DNA of 64,000 nt from Rhodoferax sp. BLA1 (lineage in GTDB: Bacteria > Pseudomonadota > Gammaproteobacteria > Burkholderiales > Burkholderiaceae_C): positions 434,001 through 498,000 of the forward strand of contig NZ_SZVI01000012.1 in the NCBI RefSeq assembly GCF_013416775.1, in the 5' to 3' direction. Made by a program: the position numbers and the translations under genes. Below are positions 35,742 to 44,747 of this stretch, one piece after another. Within the stretch, counting starts at the first letter, position 1. Each line of letters begins with the position of its first letter. The notes below the pieces were generated by a model that was not told the origin of the DNA, made no database searches, and was given only the letters and a program-made list of their open reading frames with translations.

Positions 35742-36353
35742 TCAGTCACGCAGGGCTGAGCGCAATTCCGTGGCCTGGCCCAGCAGTTTCATTTTGAGCC
35801 CGGAATCGGCCGGCCGGTCGCCCAGCCAGATGTTGAGCAAAGCCTTGTAAAACGCCAAGTCGCGCAGTGGGGTGGTCAGCGGTTTGTTGTTGAGCTCCAC
35901 CAGCGTGCCGGTGCCGGGCACCCAGTCCAGCGTCAGAGTGTCGCCCTTGCGCAGGCCGTTGGACTGGCGTTCAATGGCCTGACCCAGGCGCATCATGTTG
36001 TCCAGGATGTGCGCCGGTACCGAGGCGCTCTCGGTCACCGCATACTGGCGCAACTCGTCGTTGAACTCTGCACCGCTGACGTCCCGCAACATGGCAATCA
36101 ACAGCCTTTTGGGGCCCTCGCCATGCAAGACCTCGCGGGTGGTGTCCTGGCGGTTGGGCAGGTACAGGCCCAGGGCGTAGACCTTGAAGATCAAACGCAT
36201 GCTGATGCCCGCCCCGTTGAGCCTGAGGTTTTTGCCGGCCACCTGGACCGACTCCTCCAGCGCCACACCGTCCATCTGCAGCGCGGCCGTGGCAGGCAGG
36301 CTGGCAGCCAGCCAGGACGCCGCTGTCAAGGTGGTTTTGAGAAATGTGAACAT
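35742..36353 (-). CDS. Secreted chalcone-isomerase-like protein
   Basis: A 203-residue protein with a cleavable signal peptide (about 1-22, ending 'LPATAA') followed by a chalcone-isomerase-like domain ('LRLNGAGISMRLIFKVYALGLYLPNRQD', 'VSGAEFNDELRQYAV', 'GDTLTLDWVPGTGTLVELN'). Bacterial members of this family are periplasmic, are not flavonoid enzymes as far as is known, and probably bind hydrophobic ligands. The ATG at 36353 has AAGGA nine bases upstream; the frame is open further 5' but that part is not family-like. It begins 19 bp after the FlgH-like gene and ends the operon. Confidence 0.85.
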   Translation of the reverse strand: MFTFLKTTLTAASWLAASLPATAALQMDGVALEESVQVAGKNLRLNGAGISMRLIFKVYALGLYLPNRQDTTREVLHGEGPKRLLIAMLRDVSGAEFNDELRQYAVTESASVPAHILDNMMRLGQAIERQSNGLRKGDTLTLDWVPGTGTLVELNNKPLTTPLRDLAFYKALLNIWLGDRPADSGLKMKLLGQATELRSALRD

Positions 36354-36372
36354 GGTTTTTTCCTTGAACCCA

Positions 36373-37062
36373 TTACCAAACGGACAGGGTTCTGCTGAGC
36401 ACCTTTTGCAGCCAGGTGCGTGAGGCAATCTCGGACGAGTCGCCCTGCGCCACCACTTCCAGGCGGGCATTCACCACATCGCTGGACTGAATGACATTGC
36501 CGTCCCGGATGTCACGCGGGTCGATCACACCTGAAAAGCGCAGGGTGCTGCCGCCCCCGTGCAGGGCAATGCTGCGTTGACCCGCCACCACCAGGTTGCC
36601 ATTGGCCAGCACATTGATCACCGAGGCGGCGAGTTGGCCGGTGAAACTGCTGTCGTTTTTGGCGGTGCCGTTGCCCTTGAAGGAGCTGCTGCCGGAGGCG
36701 GTGGCATCCTGGTTGAAGATGCCTGCCAGAGGGGAGTCCTCCCGAACGCCGGGTCCTTTGGACTTCAAGGACGTTTCCCGGCTGGCATCTTCCTTAACGG
36801 TGTCGCTGGCACTGAGTTTCTCCGAGATGTTCACCTTGACGGTGTCACCAATCGCGCGGGGTTTTTGCCGTCCGGTAAAGAGTGAGCCTGAACTGGCCTG
36901 GAACAGAGAGCCGGTGGTGACACGTTCCAGATTCGCCGGGCGGGCGATCGGCAGGGCCGACAGTGGCCCGGGTACGGTGGTGGTGGGTGCACTGGCACAG
37001 CCCAGCAACAGGCTGCTCAGGCTGAGTACCGCCAGCAGAGGGCGGGCAATGGGGGCGATCAT
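36373..37062 (-). CDS. flgH: Orphan FlgH-like L-ring lipoprotein
   Basis: A 229-residue lipoprotein homologous to flagellar L-ring protein FlgH (E. coli FlgH is 232 residues). Lipobox LLGC (Cys about 22). Family blocks are 'GSLFTGRQKPRAIGDTVKVNISEKLSASD', 'SSSFKGNGTAKNDSSFTGQLAASVINVLANGNLVVAGQRSIAL' and 'LRFSGVIDPRDI' followed by a conserved 'TWLQKVL' end. FlgH builds the outer-membrane ring around the flagellar rod. No other flagellar gene is nearby; its neighbours are a small lipoprotein, a low-complexity protein and a chalcone-isomerase-like protein. The ATG at 37062 has AAGGAG six bases upstream and overlaps the lipoprotein stop. A non-flagellar outer-membrane ring or pore is the inferred role. 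Confidence 0.85.
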   Translation of the reverse strand: MIAPIARPLLAVLSLSSLLLGCASAPTTTVPGPLSALPIARPANLERVTTGSLFQASSGSLFTGRQKPRAIGDTVKVNISEKLSASDTVKEDASRETSLKSKGPGVREDSPLAGIFNQDATASGSSSFKGNGTAKNDSSFTGQLAASVINVLANGNLVVAGQRSIALHGGGSTLRFSGVIDPRDIRDGNVIQSSDVVNARLEVVAQGDSSEIASRTWLQKVLSRTLSVW

Positions 37063-37637
37063 GATTGCTCCTTGGCTGGCTGGGTTGGTCGCTTGACTGG
37101 CTGCACCCCGGTGACCAGGACACTGACCACGGGTGCCAGCTTGTCCTGGGTCGAGGCCCATTTGCTGGTGAGGAAACCATCATCCAAGCGGTAGTGGCTG
37201 CTGGACAACACCCGACCTCGGTCGGTCTGCAAGGTCAGGGCGGCTTGGCTGATGTAGGCCTGATAACGCTCTGAATAGGGGGATATTCCCCACTCCATTT
37301 GGGCGCTGTAACGCAACCAGACCGGGCAATGGGGTGCGTTGATGGCGTTTTCATAAACCCGGCTGTCAATCCGGTGGGCACGCAGTGCCAGTTGCAGGGC
37401 GGGCACCACATCGGCGGTCTGGGTTTGCGGGTTGTATTCGATACACAAGCTGGTAAAACGGGCATGGGCGTGGTAGACCGTGTCACTGGCCTCGCCCGGC
37501 TCTGTCTGCAGGGAGCTGAAGGCCAACTGACCGGTGGCTTTGGTCAGCTCCCAAAGTGGCAAGGGACTCAGGATGGAGCAGCCCGACAAGGACAGGCTCG
37601 CCACCGCCAGTGCCACGGTGTGTCTGCGGGCAGCCAT
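37059..37637 (-). CDS. Hypothetical lipoprotein of the FlgH-containing operon
   Basis: A 192-residue predicted lipoprotein with a short signal peptide and lipobox LSGC (Cys about 20). The mature part ('FTSLCIEYNPQTQTADVVPALQLALRAHRIDSRVYE' and 'CPVWLRYSAQMEWG') suggests an alpha/beta fold with a Cys pair, but I recognise no family and give no function. It overlaps the FlgH-like gene by ATGA and begins one base after the stop of the low-complexity gene, so production with both is certain to be coupled. A periplasmic or outer-membrane partner of the FlgH-like ring is the simplest inference. Confidence 0.75.
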   Translation of the reverse strand: MAARRHTVALAVASLSLSGCSILSPLPLWELTKATGQLAFSSLQTEPGEASDTVYHAHARFTSLCIEYNPQTQTADVVPALQLALRAHRIDSRVYENAINAPHCPVWLRYSAQMEWGISPYSERYQAYISQAALTLQTDRGRVLSSSHYRLDDGFLTSKWASTQDKLAPVVSVLVTGVQPVKRPTQPAKEQS

Positions 37638-37638
37638 G

Positions 37639-38139
37639 TCAAACCATTTCGCTGAAGGTTTGTTTAACCGCCGCCGCGCCCAAGTTGGCGTACTCCGAGA
37701 TGCTGCTGGCGACTGAGCTCATGCCATCTGCCACCGAGGAGGCCGCATCACCGACGCCGTCCACAACCGATTCGGTTGCCTCGCTGATGCCATCGGCCAT
37801 CGAGGTGGCGGTTTCGCTGATGGCGTCCACACTGTTTTGCGCCAGGTCGGAGATGTCGGTGTACAGCTCGGTCAAGCCGTTCTCCACACTGTCAGCCGCA
37901 TCAGCGATGGCGTTCCCGGCATCGCTGAAGGCGTCACCAACGGCGTCGAAACCCTCGCCAGCGAGTTCACTGAGTTTGTTCAGGCTCTCGGCGCTGAAGG
38001 TGACAACGGCGCTGGCGGCATCGCTGATCTCATTGGCCACCGACGAGCCATAGGCCTTGGCAGAGTCGTAGACGGAAGACGTGGAACTGAGGGCCGTCGA
38101 CGACGGCATATAAGAAGTCACCGAGCTGATATTACTCAC
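37639..38139 (-). CDS. Low-complexity acidic Ala/Ser-rich amphipathic protein
   Basis: A 166-residue protein. Residues 1-35 are Ser/Thr/Tyr-rich ('SSVTSYMPSSTALSSTSSVY'). The rest is one long acidic amphipathic helix series with repeating blocks such as 'DAISETATSMADGISEATESVVDGVGDAASSVADGMSSVASS', broken into about 11-residue periods; Lys and Arg are almost absent. No classical signal peptide or cysteine. The GTG at 38139 is preferred over the ATG at 38145, because AGGAG abuts that ATG but is six bases from the GTG. It is the first and probably most highly translated gene of the FlgH-type operon. It may be an exported or surface protein; that is inference. Confidence 0.7.
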   Translation of the reverse strand: MSNISSVTSYMPSSTALSSTSSVYDSAKAYGSSVANEISDAASAVVTFSAESLNKLSELAGEGFDAVGDAFSDAGNAIADAADSVENGLTELYTDISDLAQNSVDAISETATSMADGISEATESVVDGVGDAASSVADGMSSVASSISEYANLGAAAVKQTFSEMV

Positions 38140-38145
38140 AATCAT

Positions 38146-38460
38146 CTCCTGGGGTTAAGTGGAAAAGGTGAGGAAATATTAGGGCTGCTGGTGAATGCTT
38201 AGCTTTTTATAAAAAGCATCAAAACGAGATACCTCGGTGCTTGAAAATAACTCCTTCATCCAAAGTTATTAAATTGGATATATTCGATGCCATCACTTAA
38301 CGCGATGCATATCTATTGGATAAATTGTTTCTGGTTGGACACAAAAGTATCGCCAAGGGGTCGACGTGTGAGGGCGAACAGGCCCGCTGCAAGGGGCCAA
38401 CGCAGGATGCGTCGGTGATCACCCCAGCTTGGGGGCGTTTGAGTGGCCGACCCCAGCAGC
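38146..38460. other. AT-rich promoter region upstream of the FlgH-type operon
   Basis: About 315 bp without a gene, much AT-richer than its surroundings. It holds a perfect 16-bp palindrome GCTTTTTATAAAAAGC at 38202-38217, close to where a minus-strand promoter for the operon would lie. No sigma-28-type flagellar promoter was recognisable by eye. Confidence 0.5.
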
Positions 38461-40281
38461 TCAGGCTTCCAGCCGGTAGTGCAGGCGCAAGTGCTGTTTG
38501 AACTGCTTGATGATCAGCAAAGCGTCCTTGAGCAGGTCGCGGTCGAGGGTGCCCAGGGTGTTGAGCTCAATCAGGTTGCTGATGGGTTGCCCGAGGGACT
38601 GTTGGCGCAGGTTGTTGCGCAGTTTCATTGCCATCAGCAAGTGCAGGGTTTCCACCAGATCACGCACCAGCGTTGTCGGTAACACCTGCCGGTGGGCCAG
38701 TTCCTGCAGGCGCTCGACCGTGCCCAGTAAGTCCAGTCGATGCTCCAGGGCCAGGGCGCGGGTGCCGTGCACGATCGGGAAGGTGCCGATTTTTTTCAGG
38801 TCAAAAGTCTCTGGCCCGCTGACCTGCAATTTGGTGATGCGGCTCCACCAACCTTGTGTGGGCTCGGCAAACTGGTCAATGGCGCTGGCCATGCGGGCCA
38901 TGTAAGACAGGCTGCCGGTGGCCAGATTCAGAGCATGTTCGCGGGCGTTGGTCAGCAGCGAGGCGTCGCCAGAAATGGCCCGGGCATCCAGAAAAATGGC
39001 CAGGTTCATCTTGCCTTCAGGGTCCGCGTTAAACAACCACTGGCCAATGGTCTCGCGAAAAGCCGCCAGGGGTTGGCACCACAGCGGGTTGGTGATCATG
39101 ATGTTGCCCGGGCAAGGCGGGTAACCAAAGGTCAGCAGGGCGGCACTGAATTGGCCGGTGATGCTGGCCAGATCCGCACAGCTGTAGCCATCGCGCAGCA
39201 GCAGGGCGTTATCCTGGTCGGTCTTGAGGATTTGTTCACTGCGGCCCTCGCTGCCCATCACCAGCAGGCAACTGTTTTGCAACAGCTCAGGCGGTGCCAG
39301 TAGCGACCACAGCCTGGCAAAAATCTGGCCATTGAGTTCACTCACCAGTTTGGAGATGATCTCGATGCGCATGCCACCACGCTGCAGCATCTTGATCGAA
39401 TCGTCCACCTGAATCGCCGCTGCGCGCAAGTCATCCACCGAGCGCGCCTGTTCCACCTGCAGCGTGATCAGGTGCGAGTGGTTGGACATGAAACTCATCA
39501 GATCGAGCTGGCTCAGCAGGCCCAGAACGGTGTCGCCGTCTTTCACCAGCACCCGGTGTACCCGGTGCCGCAGCATGATCAGCAGGGCCTCAAACAGCTC
39601 CGCCTCTGGCCCCAGTGTGATTAGATCAAAACGGGCCACATCCCTTATGGGCAATAGGTGGGGTGCTACAGGTTTTAATAAAGCGTCACGCAGGTCGGTG
39701 GTCGTGAACATGCCGATGCGTTCGACCCCCTGCTGCACATCACGCACCAGCGCGTTGGTTAATTTGTGCTGAGCCAGCAGGCGACACACCGCCACCACGT
39801 CGAGCTGACCGTCGACATAAAAGGGTTTTTGCAAATAGGCGTCTTTGACGCGCACCAGCATCAGCGACATCAGTTCGCGGTTGTGGTCAATGTCCTGGTC
39901 ATTGGCCAGATCGGCGGCCATGGTGGCAAACACCCGGGCACTGAAACGCGGGTTGTTGGCCAGCAACGGCATCAGGGTGGTTTTGGGGATCTGCCAGGCC
40001 AACACATCGTCCAGGGCCACCACACTGGCATGGTTGCGCTCGGTCAGCAACGCACGCCAGCTGATGGACTCGCCCGACGTCAACACATGCACATGTTCAT
40101 CTTCTTGCAGCTGGGCATGCCCGTCACGGATCACCCACAGATGCTGGGGTGTGCTGTCGGGCACCAGCAACCGGTCTCCGGCGGTGATGCGCACATGCAA
40201 CGCCACCTCGCGCAGCCGGGTTTGTTCGGTGGCGCTCAGCTCGTTGAAGGGTGCGGTATCAAAAGGAAAAATGAAAGACAC
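38461..40281 (-). CDS. DUF294-type nucleotidyltransferase-like protein with cNMP-binding and CBS domains
   Basis: A 606-residue cytosolic protein. Domains in order: cyclic-nucleotide-binding-like domain (about 10-125), paired CBS domains (about 150-275), a GlnD-like nucleotidyltransferase domain with 'VMGSEGRSEQILKTDQDNALLL' (GS...R and DxD motifs present, about 345-370), and the DUF294 C-terminal helical substrate-binding domain. Such proteins are found beside acetate and other SSS symporters and are thought to regulate them; the reaction is unproven. I chose the GTG at 40281; a TTG at 40293 would start inside the upstream terminator's T-run. It follows actP but is separated by that terminator. 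A 623-residue paralogue lies at 47566-49437. Confidence 0.88.
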   Translation of the reverse strand: MSFIFPFDTAPFNELSATEQTRLREVALHVRITAGDRLLVPDSTPQHLWVIRDGHAQLQEDEHVHVLTSGESISWRALLTERNHASVVALDDVLAWQIPKTTLMPLLANNPRFSARVFATMAADLANDQDIDHNRELMSLMLVRVKDAYLQKPFYVDGQLDVVAVCRLLAQHKLTNALVRDVQQGVERIGMFTTTDLRDALLKPVAPHLLPIRDVARFDLITLGPEAELFEALLIMLRHRVHRVLVKDGDTVLGLLSQLDLMSFMSNHSHLITLQVEQARSVDDLRAAAIQVDDSIKMLQRGGMRIEIISKLVSELNGQIFARLWSLLAPPELLQNSCLLVMGSEGRSEQILKTDQDNALLLRDGYSCADLASITGQFSAALLTFGYPPCPGNIMITNPLWCQPLAAFRETIGQWLFNADPEGKMNLAIFLDARAISGDASLLTNAREHALNLATGSLSYMARMASAIDQFAEPTQGWWSRITKLQVSGPETFDLKKIGTFPIVHGTRALALEHRLDLLGTVERLQELAHRQVLPTTLVRDLVETLHLLMAMKLRNNLRQQSLGQPISNLIELNTLGTLDRDLLKDALLIIKQFKQHLRLHYRLEA

Positions 40282-40295
40282 GGTAGCTTTCAATC

Positions 40296-40333
40296 AAAAA
40301 AAGGGCTGCAGACAGTAGCGCCAGCAGCCCTTT
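40296..40333 (-). terminator. Rho-independent terminator of actP, derived from a repeat-like sequence
   Basis: A 10-bp stem, AAAGGGCTGC (40300-40309) with GCAGCCCTTT (40324-40333), is followed on the minus strand by a T-run. The DUF294 gene begins immediately after it, so it may act as an attenuator between actP and that gene. Its AAAGGGCT arm and adjacent TAGCTTT recall the hairpin-repeat family. Confidence 0.8.
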
Positions 40334-40384
40334 GAACGGATGACCTCGCTAGCCAAAGAGGCTGAGGCGAGGCTTTATCTGTCG

Positions 40385-42115
40385 TCAGTGGCCGGACGCA
40401 CCTGAGGCACCGATGCCGGTTTCCGAGCGCACTTGCTGCGCCAGGAAACCATCGCGGTCTTTGGCAGCACGTGCACTCTTGTCAAGCACCGAAAACAGCC
40501 AGATGCCAACAAAACCGATGGTCATCGAGAACAGCGCCGGTGAGGTGTACGGGAACAGGGCCGAACCTTTGGGGTTACCCAGCGTGGCTTCCCACACCGA
40601 AGGTGACACCACCGTCAGGGCAACGGATGAGATCAGGCCCAGAAAGCCACCGATCACCGCACCTTTGGTGGTGCAATCTTTCCACAGCACCGACATGAAC
40701 AACACCGGGAAGTTGGCCGAGGCCGCAATCGCGAAGGCCAGCGACACCATGAAGGCGATGTTTTGCTTCTCGAACACGATGCCCAGCGTCACCGCCAGAA
40801 TGCCCAGGCAAATGGTGGTGATTTTGGAGATGCGCAACTCGTCGGCACTGTTGGCCTTGCCTTGTTTGATCACGGTGGCGTAAATGTCATGCGACACAGC
40901 GGACGCCCCTGAGAGGGTTAGGCCCGCCACCACCGCCAGAATCGTGGCAAAAGCCACCGCCGAGATGAAGCCCAGGAACACATTGCCACCCACGGCGTTG
41001 GCCAGGTGGATCGCCGCCATGTTGCCGCCGCCACGCAGACCACCCTTGACCGGGTCAAGAAACTCGGGGTTGGTCAGCACAAAAGTGATTGCACCAAAAC
41101 CAATGATGAAGGTCAGCAGGTAGAAGTAGCCGATCCAGCCGGTGGCCCACATCACCGAACTGCGTGCCGCTTTGGCACTGGGCACGGTGAAGAAACGCAT
41201 CAGGATGTGGGGCAGGCCAGCGGTACCAAACATCAGCGCCATACCAAAGCTGATGGCCGAGATCGGGTCCTTCACAAAGTTGCCCGGTCCCATGATCGAC
41301 TGGCCGGCCGCTGCTGCCACTTCGGCAATCTTGCCGTCTTTGAGCGCCAGGTCGGTCTTGATCTGTACCGCAGAGGCAAACATGGCTTCGGGGCTGAAGC
41401 CGAAATGCCACAACACCGACAGCGCCATGAAGGACGCCCCACCCAGCAGCAAACAGGCCTTGATGATCTGCACCCAGGTGGTGGCGGTCATGCCACCAAA
41501 CAACACGTAGACCATCATCAGTGCGCCGACGATGATCACCGCAATGTAGTACTCCAGACCAAACAACAGCTTGATCAGCTGGCCTGCACCCACCATCTGG
41601 GCGATCAGGTAAAACGCCACCACCACCAGCGTGCCCGAGGCCGCAAAAATGCGGATCGGTTTTTGCTCGAAGCGAAAGGCCGCCACGTCAGCAAAGGTGA
41701 ACTTGCCCAGGTTGCGCAGACGCTCGGCCATCAGGAAGGTGATGACGGGCCAGCCCACCAGGAAACCGATGGAGTAGATCAGGCCGTCGAACCCGCTGGC
41801 CATCACCGCCGCAGAAATACCCAGGAAGGATGCCGCCGACATGTAGTCGCCAGCAATCGCCAGACCGTTCTGAAAGCCGGTGATGCCGCCACCTGCGGTG
41901 TAAAAGTCAGCGGCCGATTTGGTTTTGGCGGCTGCCCACTTGGTGATGAACAGCGTCATGACCACAAAGGCGCCAAACATGCTGATGGCCGTCCAGTTCG
42001 TTGCCTGTTGTTGCGCCTGGCCCAGATCGGCGCCCGCAGACCAGGCGGCCGCCGACACGCCAAGCAGCGCTGCCAAGATGGCAATTTGTCGGGTGGTATC
42101 GTTTTTGAACCTCAT
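40385..42115 (-). CDS. actP: Cation/acetate symporter ActP
   Basis: A 576-residue sodium:solute symporter. A signal-like first hydrophobic stretch is followed by about 13 membrane helices. '[29 protein letters not shown]' is the acetate-permease signature, and '[30 protein letters not shown]' the SSS core signature. It imports acetate and other short carboxylates. Its ATG overlaps the stop of the DUF485 gene by four bases, the conserved yjcH-actP arrangement. The operon is divergent from a second SSS operon over a 250-bp promoter region. Confidence 0.95.
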   Translation of the reverse strand: MRFKNDTTRQIAILAALLGVSAAAWSAGADLGQAQQQATNWTAISMFGAFVVMTLFITKWAAAKTKSAADFYTAGGGITGFQNGLAIAGDYMSAASFLGISAAVMASGFDGLIYSIGFLVGWPVITFLMAERLRNLGKFTFADVAAFRFEQKPIRIFAASGTLVVVAFYLIAQMVGAGQLIKLLFGLEYYIAVIIVGALMMVYVLFGGMTATTWVQIIKACLLLGGASFMALSVLWHFGFSPEAMFASAVQIKTDLALKDGKIAEVAAAAGQSIMGPGNFVKDPISAISFGMALMFGTAGLPHILMRFFTVPSAKAARSSVMWATGWIGYFYLLTFIIGFGAITFVLTNPEFLDPVKGGLRGGGNMAAIHLANAVGGNVFLGFISAVAFATILAVVAGLTLSGASAVSHDIYATVIKQGKANSADELRISKITTICLGILAVTLGIVFEKQNIAFMVSLAFAIAASANFPVLFMSVLWKDCTTKGAVIGGFLGLISSVALTVVSPSVWEATLGNPKGSALFPYTSPALFSMTIGFVGIWLFSVLDKSARAAKDRDGFLAQQVRSETGIGASGASGH

Positions 42116-42420
42116 TTCAGCACCGCCTTGGTAATTTCTGCTGTCAGATCGTCGTATTCGCTGTTGGCGCGACGCACATAAATGGCGGTGATGAGCACCG
42201 TGAACACAATGACACCAAAACCAATCGGGATACCGATGGTCATGACACCCGCACCGAGTTTGGTGGCCAGGAACTCCTTGTTAAATGCCACCAGCACAAT
42301 GAAGCCGTAGTAGACGATCATCATCGCCCAGGTCAGCGTCCAGCCAAAGCTGCTGCGCTTGGCTTTGAGCTCCTGGTATTTCGGGTGGCTGATCACCCGC
42401 TGTATCAAATCGTCTTGCAT
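42112..42420 (-). CDS. DUF485 membrane protein (YjcH-like), partner of ActP
   Basis: A 102-residue inner-membrane protein with two hydrophobic helices ('[22 protein letters not shown]' and '[20 protein letters not shown]'). The N-terminal '[19 protein letters not shown]' is the DUF485 signature. Members are nearly always co-transcribed with acetate permease and may be needed for its assembly. It overlaps actP by ATGA and opens the operon. Confidence 0.93.
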   Translation of the reverse strand: MQDDLIQRVISHPKYQELKAKRSSFGWTLTWAMMIVYYGFIVLVAFNKEFLATKLGAGVMTIGIPIGFGVIVFTVLITAIYVRRANSEYDDLTAEITKAVLK

Positions 42421-42670
42421 GGGTTGTCTCCGGATTGTTGCTGTGATGGGGCTAGGCTAAGTGGCACGACTTACCCATTACTGACCTCTTTCTCCCGCGC
42501 ACCATCTTTACGCCAGTGTTTACCCTAAGTTGTTGGTTTTCAAGGCAATTTCATAAGAAAACTGTAAGGAATGGCCGCGACAGTCACCAACGCAAAAGCG
42601 CGGGAACAGGTCGCGCAATGTATGTGTGTAGCCTCGACGCTGCACTACTTAAATCAATCGAGGAGACTTC

Positions 42671-42931
42671 ATGAAGCATGACTACGATAGTGGTGCCTAC
42701 TGGAAGGAGACCCTGAAACTGCTGAGGAATGTGCTGATCCTCTGGTTTCTGGTGTCCTTCGGGGCGGGCATTCTGTTTGTTGAATTTTTCAACCAATTCC
42801 ACCTGGGTGGCTACCCGCTGGGTTTCTGGTTTGCACACCAGGGCTCCATCTACTTCTTTGTGGCTCAGATTTTTTATTACGCCTGGCGTATGAACAATCT
42901 GGACATCAAGTTTGACGTTCACGAAGACTGA
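42671..42931 (+). CDS. DUF4212 small membrane subunit of a sodium:solute symporter
   Basis: An 86-residue protein with two hydrophobic helices ('VLILWFLVSFGAGILFVEFF' and 'GSIYFFVAQIFYYAWRMNNLD') and the C-terminal 'LDIKFDVHED'. This is the DUF4212 family, which forms an obligate pair with VC_2705-type symporters. It lies 10 bp upstream of such a symporter. A GGAGAC-like ribosome site precedes the ATG. Confidence 0.93.
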   Translation: MKHDYDSGAYWKETLKLLRNVLILWFLVSFGAGILFVEFFNQFHLGGYPLGFWFAHQGSIYFFVAQIFYYAWRMNNLDIKFDVHED

Positions 42932-42941
42932 GGGCTACAAG

Positions 42942-44747
42942 ATGGATCTTCAAACCACAATTTATCTGATGGTGGGTCTGAGCTTTGCGCTCTACATCGG
43001 CATTGCCGTCTGGGCACGTGCCGGCTCCACCAGTGAGTTTTACTCGGCGGGCGGCTCAGTCCATCCGGTGCTCAACGGTATGGCCACCGGCGCCGACTGG
43101 ATGTCGGCGGCGTCCTTCATCTCCATGGCGGGCCTGATCGCCAACATGGGCTACGGCGGCGGTCTGTTCCTGATGGGCTGGACTGGTGGTTATGTGCTGC
43201 TGGCCATGTTGCTGGCACCGTATCTGCGCAAGTTCGGAAAATTCACCGTGCCTCAGTTCATCGGTGACCGCTTCTACTCCAAGGGCGCAGCCATGATCGC
43301 GGTGATCTGCCTGCTGACCGCGTCGCTGACCTACATCATTGGTCAGATGACAGGGGTGGGGGTGGCGTTCTCGCGCTTCCTGGGCGTGTCCAGCGACGTG
43401 GGTATTTATGTTGGTATGGGCATCGTGTTCCTGTACGCGGTGTTTGGCGGCATGAAAGGCATCACCTACACCCAGGTGGCGCAGTACATCGTGCTGATTT
43501 TGGCCTACACCATCCCGGCGATCTTTATCTCTCTGCAACTCACCGGCAACTTCCTGCCGCAGTTGGGGCTGGGGGCTGACCTGACCGGTACCGACATGTC
43601 CTTGTTGGCCAAACTGGACTCCGTGGTGACTGACCTCGGTTTTGGCAAGTACACCACCACCACAGCGGGCAGCACGCTCAACATGTTCATGTACACCCTG
43701 TCGCTGATGATCGGAACCGCCGGTTTGCCCCACGTGATCATGCGATTCTTCACGGTGCCCACCGTCAAGGACGCACGCTCCTCTGCGGGCTGGGCACTGG
43801 TGTTTATTGCCATCCTCTACACCACTGCACCCGCCGTGGCGGCCATGGCCAAACTGAACCTGCACTCCACCGTGAACACGGCCGTAGTCAAGGGCGGTGA
43901 CTTGTATGCCCCTGAAGCCTCGATCAAGGCGGACGAACGTCCGGACTGGATGAAGCGTTGGGAAAAGACGGGTCTGTTGAAGTTTGAGGACAAAAATGGC
44001 GACGGCCGTATCCAGTACTACAACGACGCAACCAAAAATGACGCCGCCAAAGCCAAGGCCGCCGCCGCAGGCTGGAAAGGCAATGAGCTGACCGTGAACG
44101 CCGACATCATTGTGCTGGCCAACCCGGAAATTGCGTTGCTGCCCAACTGGGTGATTGGTCTGGTGGCTGCGGGTGGTCTGGCCGCCGCGCTGTCCACGGC
44201 TGCTGGCTTGCTGATGGCGATTTCTGCCGCTGTATCGCACGACCTGATCAAGAACATCTTCATGCCCAGCATCTCTGAGAAGGGTGAGCTGTTGGCGGGC
44301 AAGGTGGCGATGGCGGTGGCGATTGTGATCTCTGGTTGGCTCGGCTTGAATCCGCCAGGATTCGCGGCGGGGACAGTGGCACTGGCCTTTGGTATTGCGG
44401 CGTCCTCGTTGTTCCCGGCGATCATGATGGGCATTTTCTCGAAGAAGATGAACAAAGAAGGCGCCATGGCCGGCATGTTGGCGGGCTTGTTCATCACCTT
44501 GTTCTATGTGTTTGCACACAAGGGCATTTTCTTCATCAAAGGCACCGACTTCTTGCCGCTGATTGGTGGCGCCAACCCATTCTTTGGCATCACCCCTGAA
44601 GCATTCGGCGCGGTGGGTGCTTTGGTGAACTTTGCGGTGGCCTTCCTGGTGGACAAGGTCACGGCGGAACCGCCCGAGCACATCCAGCACATGGTCGAGT
44701 CGGTGCGTGTGCCACGTGGCTCCAAGCTGGTGGACGGTGCCCACTGA
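42942..44747 (+). CDS. Sodium:solute symporter of the VC_2705 family
   Basis: A 601-residue membrane transporter with about 13 helices, related to ActP. Signatures are 'FYSAGGSVHPVLNGMATGADWMSAASFI' and 'GTAGLPHVIMRFFTVPTVKDARSSAGWALV'. A soluble insert of about 60 residues ('PDWMKRWEKTGLLKFEDKNGDGRIQYYND') holds a DxNxDG-type EF-hand-like loop (D-K-N-G-D-G-R), so calcium binding is possible. It pairs with the DUF4212 gene just upstream and is followed by a strong terminator. Substrate is probably a short carboxylate. The exonuclease-kinase and DUF294 genes nearby are typical neighbours of this symporter family as I recall. Confidence 0.92.
   Translation: MDLQTTIYLMVGLSFALYIGIAVWARAGSTSEFYSAGGSVHPVLNGMATGADWMSAASFISMAGLIANMGYGGGLFLMGWTGGYVLLAMLLAPYLRKFGKFTVPQFIGDRFYSKGAAMIAVICLLTASLTYIIGQMTGVGVAFSRFLGVSSDVGIYVGMGIVFLYAVFGGMKGITYTQVAQYIVLILAYTIPAIFISLQLTGNFLPQLGLGADLTGTDMSLLAKLDSVVTDLGFGKYTTTTAGSTLNMFMYTLSLMIGTAGLPHVIMRFFTVPTVKDARSSAGWALVFIAILYTTAPAVAAMAKLNLHSTVNTAVVKGGDLYAPEASIKADERPDWMKRWEKTGLLKFEDKNGDGRIQYYNDATKNDAAKAKAAAAGWKGNELTVNADIIVLANPEIALLPNWVIGLVAAGGLAAALSTAAGLLMAISAAVSHDLIKNIFMPSISEKGELLAGKVAMAVAIVISGWLGLNPPGFAAGTVALAFGIAASSLFPAIMMGIFSKKMNKEGAMAGMLAGLFITLFYVFAHKGIFFIKGTDFLPLIGGANPFFGITPEAFGAVGALVNFAVAFLVDKVTAEPPEHIQHMVESVRVPRGSKLVDGAH

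Noticed and set aside
36354-36470. Longer N-terminus for the chalcone-isomerase-like protein
   Set aside because: It would overlap the FlgH-like gene and hide the signal peptide; the ATG at 36353 has a good ribosome site.
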